Positions 58,601-64,000 of a stretch of 64,000 nucleotides of DNA are shown in pieces (the first letter of the stretch is position 1; the number at the start of each line of letters is the position of its first letter). The position numbers were made by a program, and so were the translations under genes. Below the pieces are notes generated by a model, which was given only the letters and a program-made list of their open reading frames with translations, did not search any database and had not been told where the DNA came from. Location of the stretch: NCBI GenBank assembly GCA_903813345.2, contig CAIIXF020000007.1:16288714-16352713 (forward strand), written 5' to 3'. The DNA comes from Owenia fusiformis. Taxonomy: Eukaryota > Annelida > Polychaeta > Sabellida > Oweniidae.

Positions 58601-59187
58601 TATGTTATCACGACAAATATCCCACTGTAGTTAACATCTTGACTGACTATCCAGACACATTCACTCAGTCTTTTGACACTTTCAAGTTTATCACAATTAT
58701 TTTATTCCTTTAATTAATAACAAATTCATCAGAATCGTCAGGGTATGGGCCAATTTCTGGAGTAGATCTATTGATAAATGATTTTGATTGACAGGAAGGA
58801 AGTAAAAACACATGCATCCCATCTCCCATTCATCCATTTGTAAATATTCAACGAACTATTTCAAAATGATCAAATCATTCAGATCAAGACTTTTAATGAA
58901 TTATATTATTTCTGGTATTTTACATACTAGACTAAGAGCTCTCTACTCACCAAGAAGACGTTTTCAGTGAGAATGTACCGGATGATTGTCCACAAAACCG
59001 CCAGTCCTCCAACAACAGCAAAATCTCGCATAGGAAAGTATCCATATTCTTCTAATTGATTATAGAAACCTGTGGGACCAAAAGTACCTGCTTCTGATTC
59101 CCTAACATACTTTGATATCGATACATAAATGTCTTCTATACATTTTGCATAGGTTGGAACTTCATACACATCCGTCTCGCCCGCCAT
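13554..59187 (-). CDS. CERS1: Ceramide synthase, CerS1 type (LAG1/TLC domain), with duplicated exons
   Basis: An ER membrane enzyme that N-acylates sphingoid bases with acyl-CoA to make (dihydro)ceramide. Exons in order: 59187-58951, 45737-45572, 39992-39812, 30955-30794, then 5a 28306-28153 or 5b 27315-27159, then 6b 13992-13859 (or 6a from 18367), and 13635-13554. All junctions are GT/AG and in phase, giving 371 (5a) or 372 (5b) residues with exons 6b and 7; human CerS1 has 350. Motifs seen: PESAFK near residue 95-100, LYMDQWRKDS before HH at 180-181, and HDITD at 207-211 followed by LEFTK. These are the catalytic Lag1 residues. RLYWFPLK then opens the last membrane pair, and TGQ(V)KEVDDMREYE matches the CerS1 tail. 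There is no Hox-like domain, as expected for CerS1. Introns total over 44 kb. Confidence 0.93.
13859..13992 (-). CDS. CERS1: Ceramide synthase exon 6b, cytosolic tail version b
   Basis: The acceptor is tttttttcag and the donor gtaagc; 134 nt, phase 0 in and phase 2 out. It encodes FIVNFLYKVATGQVKEVDD, then MREYEVEKK and an NGVAE-type end. It aligns with human CerS1 residues around AAKVLTGQVHELKDLREYD and ends with a similar K/NG-rich segment. It is the more CerS1-like of the two tail exons. Confidence 0.92.
14472..15222 (-). mobile_element. ATCCCATCGAAC-family element, inverted copy
   Basis: Read on the minus strand it begins ATCCCATCGAATGAAGTTC (near 15220) and ends with the family's gggatttgctcatctccgg-like end near 14480. 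The interior has several aaaatggtggcca or aatggccattttg blocks and repeated ggtatttgagt phrases. Confidence 0.65.
15743..16170 (-). mobile_element. ATCCCATCGAAC-family element, shorter inverted copy
   Basis: The minus-strand start is ATCCCACCGTGTTGGGATA near 16168 and the end is gggatttcctactgtgtgg near 15770, in the same order as other family members. It retains the agcaaaggtcccatttcc and tttgaaccaaatctgac segments of the family interior. Confidence 0.55.
16725..17365. repeat. Degenerate pyrimidine-rich repeat (agtctttcttaccc)
   Basis: Many imperfect ~15 bp copies of agtctttcttaccc lie in two blocks, 16725-17025 and 17275-17365, separated by unique sequence. The open frame at 16728-16961 is explained by it. 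Confidence 0.6.
18197..18367 (-). CDS. CERS1: Ceramide synthase exon 6a, cytosolic tail version a
   Basis: The acceptor is tctgttatag. It encodes FIVRFLYKIARGQMSEVDDV, then REIDVEDEVAKKKPRESRIK; reading on gives a stop at 18197-18199. It is clearly homologous to exon 6b over the first ~25 residues, then diverges to an acidic-then-basic tail. A possible donor (AAA|GTAATG) at 18248 would leave phase 0. That joins exon 6b in frame but exon 7 out of frame. So 6a is either a terminal exon or, less likely, a 120 nt cassette before 6b. The mRNA form is not decided by the sequence. Confidence 0.75.
   Translation of the reverse strand, partial: FIVRFLYKIARGQMSEVDDVREIDVEDEVAKKKPRESRIKVMTWPWPHHIVIYLYF
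21715..22160. repeat. Degenerate tandem repeat (gttgagtagatgaccacat)
   Basis: About fifteen diverged copies of a ~20-30 bp unit with the core tgttgagtagatgacca, with interspersed ttatatacagatgt segments present three times. Confidence 0.7.
22324..22580. repeat. 17 bp minisatellite (tgcatctatatcaacac)
   Basis: About fourteen units of tgcatctatatcaacac with ta/tg and aac/cac variants. As 17 is not a multiple of three, all three + frames read the same peptide out of register, which explains the overlapping open frames here. Confidence 0.85.
24928..25622 (-). mobile_element. ATCCCATCGAAC-family element, inverted copy of the 1242-2000 subfamily
   Basis: The minus strand begins ATCCCAACGAAGTTCAGTAG (25622) and ends with a gggtttgctactccgtggag type end near 24955. 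It shares the interior of the 1242-2000 copy, including the repeated gcggccattttgaattttnngag blocks and actctaaattccttcaat segments. Confidence 0.7.
25640..25770. repeat. 19 bp minisatellite (caagtaaaagtaaatagag)
   Basis: About seven units of caagtaaaagtaaatagag/tggaa lie immediately beside the end of the transposon copy at 25622. Confidence 0.85.
25924..26195. mobile_element. Mariner-type MITE, 272 bp, TA target duplication
   Basis: The left end CAGGGTGGCACAAAAATGCA and the right end on the other strand, CAGGGTGACCCAAAAATACA, form a ~45 bp imperfect inverted repeat that includes tttggaataactttt. TA flanks both ends (25922-25923 and 26196-26197). It has no coding capacity. CAGGG ends with TA duplication are typical of the Tc1/mariner superfamily. 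Confidence 0.8.
27159..27315 (-). CDS. CERS1: Ceramide synthase exon 5b, alternative membrane-loop exon
   Basis: The acceptor is ggtcacag and the donor gtaagt; 157 nt, phase 2 in and phase 0 out. It encodes YVFRLYWFPLKIL, a loop LSAALADKSINASVGPLPF, then the last membrane helix ending NVYWFL. It has the same boundaries and phase as exon 5a, whose first 13 residues are identical while the loop differs. An N-A-S sequon is present only in this version. Joining 5a to 5b shifts the frame and meets TAG at the fourth codon, so only one can be used. Confidence 0.92.
27316..28152 (-). other. CERS1: Interval between exons 5a and 5b
   Basis: 837 bp without a recognised element. Repeated cttgtcata/cctgtcata phrases occur at 27478-27690. 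It is short compared with neighbouring introns, as expected of a tandem exon duplication. It is a natural place for competing splice-control sequences, but none could be identified by eye. Confidence 0.5.
28153..28306 (-). CDS. CERS1: Ceramide synthase exon 5a, alternative membrane-loop exon
   Basis: The acceptor is agtattgtag and the donor gtaagt; 154 nt, phase 2 in and phase 0 out. It encodes YVFRLYWFPLKIL, a loop HSASLGVITNAPNGRIPF, then FFFNVLLW and a helix ending NIYWFT. The flanking residues match human CerS1 (FRLYWFPLK, IPF.FFFN, YWF). The loop between the last two membrane segments is the segment that determines acyl-CoA chain length in mammalian ceramide synthases. Confidence 0.93.
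28307..30793 (-). other. CERS1: Intron between exons 4 and 5a
   Basis: 2.5 kb, mostly unique AT-rich sequence. It contains the promoter-like GC-richer block at 29100-29400 on the + strand. No other element was recognised. Confidence 0.6.
29100..29400 (+). promoter_or_regulatory. Intronic antisense promoter-like block (CCAAT, CRE, TATA)
   Basis: A GC-richer island in AT-rich DNA. It contains GCGCGC and CCCCGCCCCC at about 29117 and 29179, CCAAT at 29246-29250, ATTGG at 29306-29310, a perfect CRE TGACGTCA at 29330-29337 and TATAAA at 29351-29356. Order and spacing fit a + strand start near 29380. A donor-like GGTGAGT follows at 29397-29403. No open frame follows, so a product is unknown: a noncoding RNA, an alternative promoter or a transposon LTR are all possible. 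Confidence 0.45.
30794..30955 (-). CDS. CERS1: Ceramide synthase exon 4, HDxxD Lag1 motif
   Basis: The acceptor is tttgtcttcag and the donor gtatgt; 162 nt. It encodes FHKIGVLVLFVHDITD (motif at residues 207-211), then ICLEFTKCNVYLKTRGGK, matching the LHDxSDxxLEFTKxNxYFKxRGG of CerS1. The acidic residues of this motif are required for catalysis in the family. It ends TG, completing Trp with the G of exon 5a or 5b. Confidence 0.94.
32690..32805. repeat. Degenerate tcttttttaaaaccc repeat
   Basis: Six or seven imperfect copies of a ~16-20 bp unit of the form tcttnttaaaanccttat. Confidence 0.5.
33333..34020. repeat. 87 bp tandem repeat with 174 bp dimer order
   Basis: Eight units start with aacttgtt at 33333, 33420, 33507 and so on every 87 bp. 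Two types alternate: one has gttaagagg with acaagggcttg, the other gttatgagg with acaagagcttg. The last two units depart from strict alternation, so the array grew mainly as dimers. Confidence 0.9.
35541..35645. repeat. Dispersed repeat with GGCATTAACATGCAAA motif
   Basis: It shares ggcattaacatgcaaa, tgtcactacctgc and atttgtaacagatgc with the copy at 37080 and partly with 3886. Confidence 0.5.
35973..36172. mobile_element. ~190 bp foldback element
   Basis: The arms 35985-36055 and 36088-36157 are near-complementary: ACAAATAGTGACTGCC pairs with the TGGCAGTCACTATTTGT at the right, and tatcctgtccactgac with gtcagtggacaggata. The centre itself folds (TTCCC with GGGAA). AT-rich flanks extend the symmetry. 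There is no open frame of interest. It would form one long hairpin if transcribed within the ceramide synthase intron. Confidence 0.8.
37080..37195. repeat. Dispersed repeat with CATGCAAAATGTCACTACCTGC motif
   Basis: It shares tgtcactacctgc, tttgttacagatgc and accatccacaaaagagttgg with the copies at 35541 and 3886. It ends with a small hairpin, gtcaccac...gtggtgac. Confidence 0.5.
39417..39627. repeat. 30 bp minisatellite (tttgtacaaagagggtttca)
   Basis: Seven units of 30 bp with the core tttgtacaaagagggtttca; one carries a 3 bp insertion. The tttgtacaaa part is a palindrome. The peptides on both strands are explained by the repeat. Confidence 0.9.
39812..39992 (-). CDS. CERS1: Ceramide synthase exon 3, catalytic HH
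   Basis: The acceptor is cttattttcag and the donor gtaaga; 181 nt. It encodes DWSPGMFVPWDMYALYMVQ, then YGTLYMDQWRKDS and MMFHHFLTL. The two His (residues 180-181) are the essential pair of the Lag1 motif. YMDxWRKD is characteristic of CerS1. It ends AG, completing Arg with exon 4. Confidence 0.95.
40378..40784. repeat. 44 bp exact direct repeat inside the mariner element
   Basis: The 44 bases at 40378-40421 recur exactly at 40741-40784, the second copy abutting the start of LINE-like sequence. The separation of about 320 bp is unlike a simple target-site duplication. Confidence 0.85.
40785..41988 (+). pseudogene. 5'-truncated non-LTR retrotransposon reverse transcriptase
   Basis: A 405-codon frame, open from 40771, whose first residues come from the host repeat. 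It then reads LLNHLLWADDLILMS, with the xADD catalytic box of reverse transcriptase (motif C), followed by thumb-like sequence with QYKYLGCVFS, EPILTYASEVW and GELGRYPLKIR. Near the end a C-x2-C-x7-H-x4-C cluster (CNMCGILEDEQHFIMVC) resembles the C-terminal zinc knuckle of several LINE clades. The endonuclease, fingers and earlier palm motifs are missing, so it cannot be active. The uninterrupted frame implies a fairly recent insertion. The clade is uncertain. Confidence 0.85.
41989..42231 (+). mobile_element. LINE 3' tail with AATAAA and (TA)n
   Basis: Non-coding tail after the reverse transcriptase stop, ending AATAAA at 42207-42212 and a short (AT) run, after which mariner-element sequence resumes. 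Confidence 0.65.
43612..43776. mobile_element. CAGGCCCGTAGCCAGG-type MITE
   Basis: Left CCGTAGCCAGGGGG and right CCTGGCTACGGGCCTG are inverted. The interior includes gcagtttttcacaattttgg and gtgaaaagtgaaccc, shared with the copies at 4012 and 59859. Confidence 0.75.
43802..44634. mobile_element. 833 bp foldback transposon with 5 bp target duplication
   Basis: Almost the whole element is one palindrome: left arm 43802-44206, right arm inverted to 44634, with a centre of ~20 bp near 44210. The arms are roughly 85-90% alike. TTTGTCCGCTGTGACGGAGC occurs near each terminus and on each side of the centre, so each arm is itself bounded by it. The ends are CACAGGCT...AGCCTGTG, and GTTTA flanks both sides (43797-43801 and 44635-44639). 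No open frame. CAC-type ends with 5 bp duplication recall Transib-like transposons, but this is only suggestive. Confidence 0.85.
44790..44870. repeat. GTGGGTGC dispersed repeat
   Basis: Three spaced copies of ggtgggtgcnaatgga lead into aagcctgttttcaaa and aatgctggga. The same order occurs inverted at 62995-63090. Confidence 0.6.
45572..45737 (-). CDS. CERS1: Ceramide synthase exon 2
   Basis: The acceptor is ctacttgcag and the donor gtaagc; 166 nt. It encodes PLGKYTQMSMLNQKKFPESA, then FKLIFYVCTWTLSTYMLF and YTFFERPLDLW. It matches CerS1 from PLAKR through KMPESAWKFLFY to the segment before the catalytic loop. One membrane helix is evident (LIFYVCTW...LF). Confidence 0.93.
46501..46993. repeat. 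22 bp minisatellite (caggagagtgcactacagag)
   Basis: About 22 units of caggagagtgcactacagag+ct, with agagca/agtgca and rarer variants. 22 is not a multiple of three and the unit has no stop in any + frame, so three overlapping long frames result. Confidence 0.95.
47167..47307. repeat. Tandem duplication of a ~83 bp segment
   Basis: The phrase atttatttagactcgtttat, followed by ctatcattttatttcattgg and gtgtaatntatnatcttggc, occurs twice in direct order. Confidence 0.75.
48435..48605. repeat. Degenerate aggtgttccacttg repeat
   Basis: Five or six copies of gaggtgttccacttg-like units. Similar phrases occur at 61990-62040. Confidence 0.5.
49666..51195. repeat. 30 bp minisatellite, ~51 units
   Basis: The unit is ggaaggagggaactttgtgt followed by atgattctaa or ttgattccaa. 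As 30 is a multiple of three and the unit lacks stops in several frames on both strands, very long open frames (to 510 codons) arise. They carry no domain and lie antisense and sense in an intron. Single-base slips at 49682, 49712, 49952 and 50700 shift the register. Confidence 0.95.
52190..52320 (-). mobile_element. ATCCCATCGAAC-family fragment
   Basis: The minus strand reads ATCCCACCAAAGATGAGAGG, then gttccctatatcc, the CCGTCC-like tccgtccat and cagatggtatttgaattat family phrases. Only the start of the element is present. Confidence 0.5.
52659..52831. mobile_element. 173 bp MITE with GCGTARCGC ends
   Basis: Left CATGAGCGTAACGC; right on the other strand CATAGGCGTAGCGC. The interior agtacgccaccaccatgg-like and gcaaccatctggtgcgcctg segments also occur at 6320-6460. 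Confidence 0.6.
53148..53490. repeat. 26 bp minisatellite (gtcacatatatactggcgtt)
   Basis: About twelve units of gtcacatatatactggcgtt+agaagt, most regular at 53205-53330 and more diverged outside. Confidence 0.85.
54484..54759 (-). pseudogene. LINE-like C-terminal remnant
   Basis: A 91-codon minus-strand frame with YWKRLANGTNNSLLNAAFLD, then a Trp-Tyr-Glu-Ser-Ile-Lys segment and TNGFSDDF. This pattern (YW.RL...W...IK.....GF) matches the region after the reverse transcriptase thumb in LINEs, including the one at 40785. Both ends lack the rest of the protein. The assignment rests on pattern similarity only. Confidence 0.45.
57742..57978. mobile_element. Tc1-type MITE, 237 bp, TA target duplication
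   Basis: The ends CAGTTGGGGACATAAATAAA and, inverted, CAGTTGGGGACAAAAATAAA continue as atgacaggtngattt. TA flanks both sides (57740-57741 and 57979-57980). No coding capacity. Confidence 0.85.
58951..59187 (-). CDS. CERS1: Ceramide synthase exon 1 with start codon
   Basis: 237 nt, 79 codons, donor gtgagt, phase 0. The start is ATG at 59187 in a good context (CATCAAGATGGCGG), with an in-frame TGA nine codons upstream that excludes a longer protein. It encodes MAGETDVYEVPTYAKCIEDI with the P-S/T-Y-A segment of CerS1, a soluble stretch, then the first membrane helix (FAVVGGLAVLWTIIRYIL), followed by TENVFL. Confidence 0.92.
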
Positions 59188-59640
59188 CTTGATGTCAAAA
59201 TGTTGCTTAGATCATACCACTGATGAATAGGGGTGAAAGGTTAATAGTCACACCATGTCCAAATAAAATGGAAATATAGATGTCATTGAATTCAGATCAC
59301 TGGTTATCTATTTACTTTATTTCTTCTACTTTGGTCTTCCACTGTCTCTATATCTCAACATGAACTGTAGACAAATGTTGTGTTGACTTTATTGATAATT
59401 TGTGTCACTCGCTGGATACAGTTATACCATGAAAGCCCATGGTTATACCATGCAATAGTTTATATTTATAGTCTCGAGGCAAGTCTCTGGACCTGCATCC
59501 ATCCACCTCTATTATTCCTGGCCACTTGTTGGTTGCCGGTTGGCTGCGCTTCCGTGGACATCCTGTTTCAAATCTAATGAATCTGGGCAAATCTGCATCA
59601 CCATATTTGATTAGATATCTGAATCATTTTTTCAGATTAT
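59188..59640 (-). promoter_or_regulatory. CERS1: 5' UTR and probable promoter of the ceramide synthase gene
   Basis: Upstream of the start codon, no TATA box is evident. The GC-richer stretch at 59530-59570 contains, on the minus strand, CGGAAGCG, an ETS-type site common in TATA-less promoters. The start site is not determined. Confidence 0.35.
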
Positions 59641-59858
59641 ATAAATAGGTTGTAACAAAATCATTCAGGCCAGTAACCAGGGGGTTTGAGGGGTGCAAGC
59701 GAAATAGGATAAATTTTATCAATGTTTAATGCTATCTTTGAGACTGAAATGATCTATGAAATGCAAAAAAAGAATAAAAACTTCCATGATGTGTCCTGTG
59801 AAGAAGGATGTCATTAAGAGGGGGAAATAACCTGGCATAGAAGTTCGTCTTTGCATGA

Positions 59859-60055
59859 CAGACCCGTAGCCAGGATTTGCCAAGGGGGGGGGGGTTCAGT
59901 TTTCAAAAATTTCCAGGGGGAGTTCACATTTTACAATTTTGGCACATATATGGCTAAAATTCACTTCAGAAGTGCTCAAAATGGTGAAAAACTGCATGAT
60001 TTTGAAAGAATTTTTGGCCAGGGAACCCTGCGAACTCCCCCTGGCTACGGGCCTG
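59859..60055. mobile_element. CAGRCCCGTAGCCAGG MITE with 5 bp target duplication
   Basis: Left CAGACCCGTAGCCAGG and right CCTGGCTACGGGCCTG are inverted. CATGA flanks both ends (59854-59858 and 60056-60060). It shares its interior with the copies at 43612 and 4012. A further partial left end is at 59666. Confidence 0.85.
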
Positions 60056-60439
60056 CATGAAGATAGATAGGGTCACATATAAATTCCGACCAGTCCATCA
60101 TCATCATCCCCCAGTCCATCTTAGTGGTCAACATCTCTTCAAATCAATGAAAAATATATTTGGGTATGATTAGGTCAGTGTGATGAAGTGTTGCCATCTA
60201 TAAATTAAGTTTGTACTAAAACCACAAAACACCCCTACTATTTCTAATTGAATGAACTCATCTAGTTCGCTTCAACATGAACAAGAAGAAACATTTTAAA
60301 AAGACAAGCAGAAAATATTTTGTGTTATGTTTGAATCAAATACAACTAATGTAACATTTAATTCTTGAAATCATGATGAAGACAAATCATTGAAACGATT
60401 TATAAATCATTAATTCTGAAATTGTCAATGTTTAGGTGT

Positions 60440-61799
60440 CTTAATTCCTTCATCCGGGTCATAGAGTGTACGCGCGAAAGGAGATTGCCGAAGTAAACAG
60501 TGAGTGAACTTGGTAAGTAAACTCTTATTTTCTCATCAAATACTCGATTGATTCCGCTGTCTATATTACGTTAGATCAAATAAGGTCCATTTGCGTATAT
60601 TGTCCCAAACACATGGCTTGTAAACTTGATAAACAGCTAGAAAACAACTTACAAATGTGAAGGAATTTTTACAACCGAACCGTTCACTTCTCAAAAGTTT
60701 GCAAAAATAGAAATGTTTAGCAGCAGATCAATATTTGAGTCATTGCCAAGTGACGGTTTATCGGCTGTTTGCCAATGAAGATTCATTATTTTGCTCTATT
60801 TCATACACTAAATGCGGCCCAGTGAGTACTTTACCACATATTACTTGCGACTTATTACCCTACTTACCTGTTTCATGGCCTGACTTGCCAGAATAAAAAA
60901 GAAGACATCAAATACACCTCTTTGCATAATTTTAGTCCTGATCAGTAGAGTAAAAATGTTAACATTTGTTTTCACACACTATTACTTATTTGTTGTGTTC
61001 AGTATATACATGCATTTGCATATTTTTGTTTATTTCTAAGTTTGTGTAATTGACTATTCCTGATGATCATCGCGATGCACCGATGCATGATTATGGCACA
61101 TCGCAACAACACAAGATGGCAACCTTACTACAAATTTGAATTCAGTAAAAATGTCTGTTTATAATGCAGACTTCATCTTTTAAGGTTTCTCCCCTGGACA
61201 ATCAGTGATGTCTCATTATAATTGCTTATGTAATATCTTACATACCTTAGATACATCTCGAGACCAATTTATAGGTATAGTATTGCCGATATGTTGCGAA
61301 AATCAACAGAAAAACCAACTGTCAGAATTGAACACAATTGAGTTCGATCATGGCAAACGAGAGAAAACCCTTTCAAATGACAGGAGCATAGAAACTTCGA
61401 CAAACTCAACATGCGTCTTGACCCAGGCAGCCAATCAGATTCAAAGCTGGTTGTCAGTTTCTTTTAGAGGATTTCCAGAACTGTCATTTACAGAGTTCTT
61501 CTGGTCACATAACCAATACTGATAAACAAATTCAACGACCACGCAGATAACATATGGATTTCCCTGGTTTATTCAAGTTTCTGAATTATAAAATTATAAA
61601 ATGTTTCATGTTGGATCAATACCATCGTTCAATTGCCAGGTGATCAAAAATGAGAACTCTTTACATCTGTTTTAAGAATTTGAAAACTATTTCTTAAAAC
61701 GATCTAGTTATTTTTTGTTAATTCGCAGCGTAATTTGCGGCTTTTAACGACTATTGACAATATAATCTGTTGAAATGATGTTGACGAAGAAAGCATCAG
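60440..61799 (+). other. Possible 5' end of a divergent + strand gene
   Basis: A GC-richer stretch near 60455-60490 (acgcgcgaaagg) is followed by a donor-like acttGGTAAGT at about 60510. At 61717-61728 there is an acceptor-like ttcgcag, followed by a short segment with ATG at 61774 (MMLTKKAS) and a GTAAAA donor at 61799. This could be a noncoding first exon plus a start exon, but no homology supports it. Confidence 0.2.
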
Positions 61800-64000
61800 G
61801 TAAAATCTTTATTTTTAAACCATTCCAAGGCATTCCGATTCAAAATTGAAATGTTGAAACTTGTTGGATAACAAACTGAAATGGCTTTGAACCCCCTCCC
61901 CCTAACTACATTTATTTAGTTTTCGATCCGACATCAAACTTTGTGCCTCTCCTTACAGAGGTTTATTTAACATTGAGTCACATGACACAGAAGTGTTCAC
62001 CTAACACAGGTGTTCCACCTTTTAGAGGTGTTCTACATGTGTTTTATATGTTGTGAATAGAAGTTCAGGTGACAACTAATGGTCATTTTTTAATTCTCAG
62101 CTGCCTATTTTCTTAAATCACTTATACATTTTACTCAATCTAACTAGTATTTTTATCAACGGATTGTTAAAGGCAGAATTAGATATATAGTTCAGTATAG
62201 GCACAATTGCAAGCAATATGTACAACTGATCAGCCATTCTATTCATTACGGTCTCAAATAGAATATATTCCAAAAGATTCGTAAGATGCTTAATCGTGCA
62301 AAAATTGGGATGGAATTATGTTAAAATATCGCTAGATCTTATTGTCCTTTTTAACTCAAATTTAAATGTTTAAGTCAGAATATATGAATCTTACATCTGT
62401 TTGAGTGCAAACAGAGTGGTATTTAATTTTCTAATTTTCAGCAGAGTGCAGGAGAGAGAATCTACTGCATGCATACATTATATTTCTATGTATGTTCTGT
62501 ATATGAATTCAAAAAACAGAATCAATATTTTTTATTGTATCCTTCCTGTATCAAGTCTTATAGCACCTAAGTATCATAAGATGCAGAATCCCTATTCCTG
62601 ACATAGTTCATTTTTACTTGAATAATAGAGTCAATGCTTATGTTATGAACCAGACTGTTTTCAAATATAAGCCTTGATTGAACATAAACAGGGAGAAAAA
62701 CCCTTGGTAAAAATGTAACCCAATCTTACTTTCATAATCAGCAAGCTGAAAACTGTTCATTTTAAAGCACTTCTATTTATAGACACCTGTATTTCCTCTT
62801 GCTTTATACTAACCTCAGATCTTTCAGCTAGTCTTGGGTGATGTTTTACTGAGCTGAGAATTGTACTTCAAATTGTAATATTAATAGGTTCTTAACGTAA
62901 TGATAACCTATATCATCTTATTTCTTAGTTGTGAGGTGTTGCTAGTCATACAGGAAGATGTAATGAGTATCGGGATATTATTAGTTTAAGCAGTGATGTC
63001 CCCAGCATAAAAGCAAGTGGGTGTAGCACCCACCTGAGATTTTAAAAACAGGCTTGCACCCACTTGAAAATCTATTTGCACCCACCTGAAAATAAGAAAA
63101 ATCATGAAAATCGGCATACTTTGAAAAATTTGAGTCTAAATAATGAAATTACAAATTTTTCACCAACAGTCCTGTGGAAAGTATATTCAAAAGTATATTC
63201 AAAACCTAACATTATGTTTTGTGAAATTATCAGATGTATTTTACTGCTTGCATATATCAGTTGTATGATTTGACAGGAAGAGTTTGAAATCAAACAAAAA
63301 TTATAGTTTATATATAAACAGTACATTTGAAAATGTAGTTTGAAGTAGGTATATTACAGGCATTGCACAAGTTTTACTATATGTTACTCTCACCCATTTC
63401 CATTTAGAATCTGTTAACTTTATCCAGATATAACAAAAAAATAACACATAAGATGATGATTAATAGCATAATTGTATAAATCTATAAGAATGAAGCCCAT
63501 GGATACATAGATGGCCCTGTTATACTTCCATCTACTGAATCCATTTAAAAACCCCTTCAAATTGGTCAAAATATATTCTTGGGACCCCTCCCCCTTCCAA
63601 ATCTTAAACCTTCTTTTTGAGGTTAGGTATTATGTAGTTGGGTTCACAAAGTCTAATCAAAAACTCATGTGAGCTATTAAAAATGACTGTTTTGACAATG
63701 TAGTGTTTTTCCTCATAAGACATGAAATTATTTGTCCAAAGCCATTGACAAATTACCATCCCATTAACTTCATTCTTATATGATAACTTCCTTGACCATC
63801 AGGCATTGTTAAAAGGTTTTTCCATGTTTCTGCTTATATCCAAGGATCAATATATTTATGTACAGCAAGTATTTCACCATAAACGTGTGTAATTGCTCTG
63901 TTGCCTATTAGAACATTACATTGGAGATTATTGATTACAACAACATTGAATCCCTATGCTACATTTTTTCAAATAAAACTCAATTATAATTTCCTATGAT
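61800..64000. other. Right flank without recognised gene
   Basis: AT-rich. It includes the inverted GTGGGTGC dispersed repeat at 62995-63090 and a few aggtgttccac phrases at 61990-62040. No exon could be supported. Confidence 0.5.
62995..63090. repeat. GTGGGTGC dispersed repeat, inverted copy
   Basis: It has gtccccagcat, ttaaaaacaggcttgcaccc and three cacccacctgaaaat-like phrases, in reverse order to 44790-44870. Confidence 0.6.

Larger units (their letters stand above)
45738..58950 (-). other. CERS1: Intron 1 of the ceramide synthase gene
   Basis: 13.2 kb. It contains a 22 bp minisatellite (46501-46993), a duplicated ~83 bp segment (47167-47307), a 30 bp minisatellite (49666-51195), an element piece (52190-52320), a MITE (52659-52831), a 26 bp repeat (53148-53490), a LINE remnant (54484-54759) and a Tc1-type MITE (57742-57978). 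No additional exon was recognised in 54.8-57.7 kb or 58.0-58.9 kb. Confidence 0.6.

Noticed and set aside
61205-61522. A 105-codon open frame with normal-looking composition
   Set aside because: No recognisable motif, no splice support, and no neighbouring exon; kept out as a chance frame.

Overview
The window is AT-rich, intron-rich animal DNA. Genes have short coding exons with GT/AG junctions and kilobase introns full of small transposons, foldback elements and minisatellites. The repeat content and gene structures suggest a marine invertebrate (lophotrochozoan or non-vertebrate deuterostome); the species cannot be fixed from sequence alone. I found no rRNA, tRNA, CRISPR array or bacterial-type operon.

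Left part (1-8.6 kb, + strand): the 3' portion of a selenoprotein W / MIEN1 (Rdx12)-family gene. Its first exon lies upstream of the window. The exon at 400-497 carries an in-frame UGA in a Gly-Lys-Sec context, so the family redox motif would read C-G-K-U. A convincing SECIS hairpin lies about 2.7 kb beyond the stop codon, just before tandem poly(A) signals. The last coding exon is duplicated: one version ends in a prenylation-type CAAX box (CIIL), the other stops short without it. Both can share the same SECIS-bearing 3' UTR. A 1.7 kb transposon-like element sits in that UTR.

Middle (13.5-59.2 kb, - strand): one 45.6 kb gene for a ceramide synthase of the CerS1 type, tail-to-tail with the selenoprotein gene. 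Seven exon positions reconstruct a 371-372 residue TLC-domain enzyme with the HH and HDxxD Lag1 motifs. Two exon positions are duplicated. Exons 5a/5b encode alternative versions of the membrane loop that sets acyl-chain choice in mammalian enzymes, and their lengths make inclusion of both a frameshift. Exons 6a/6b encode alternative cytosolic tails.

Introns and flanks: a Tc1/mariner-type element split by a truncated LINE (40.0-42.6 kb); an 833 bp foldback element with a 5 bp target duplication (43.8-44.6 kb); a smaller foldback (36.0-36.2 kb); a dispersed family with ATCCCATCGAAC ends in at least six copies; several MITE types; and minisatellites of 17, 19, 22, 26, 30 and 87 bp. An antisense promoter-like block with CCAAT, CRE and TATA elements lies in the intron before exon 5a. 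Right of the ceramide synthase start (59.2-64 kb) there is only a weak hint of a divergent + strand gene.
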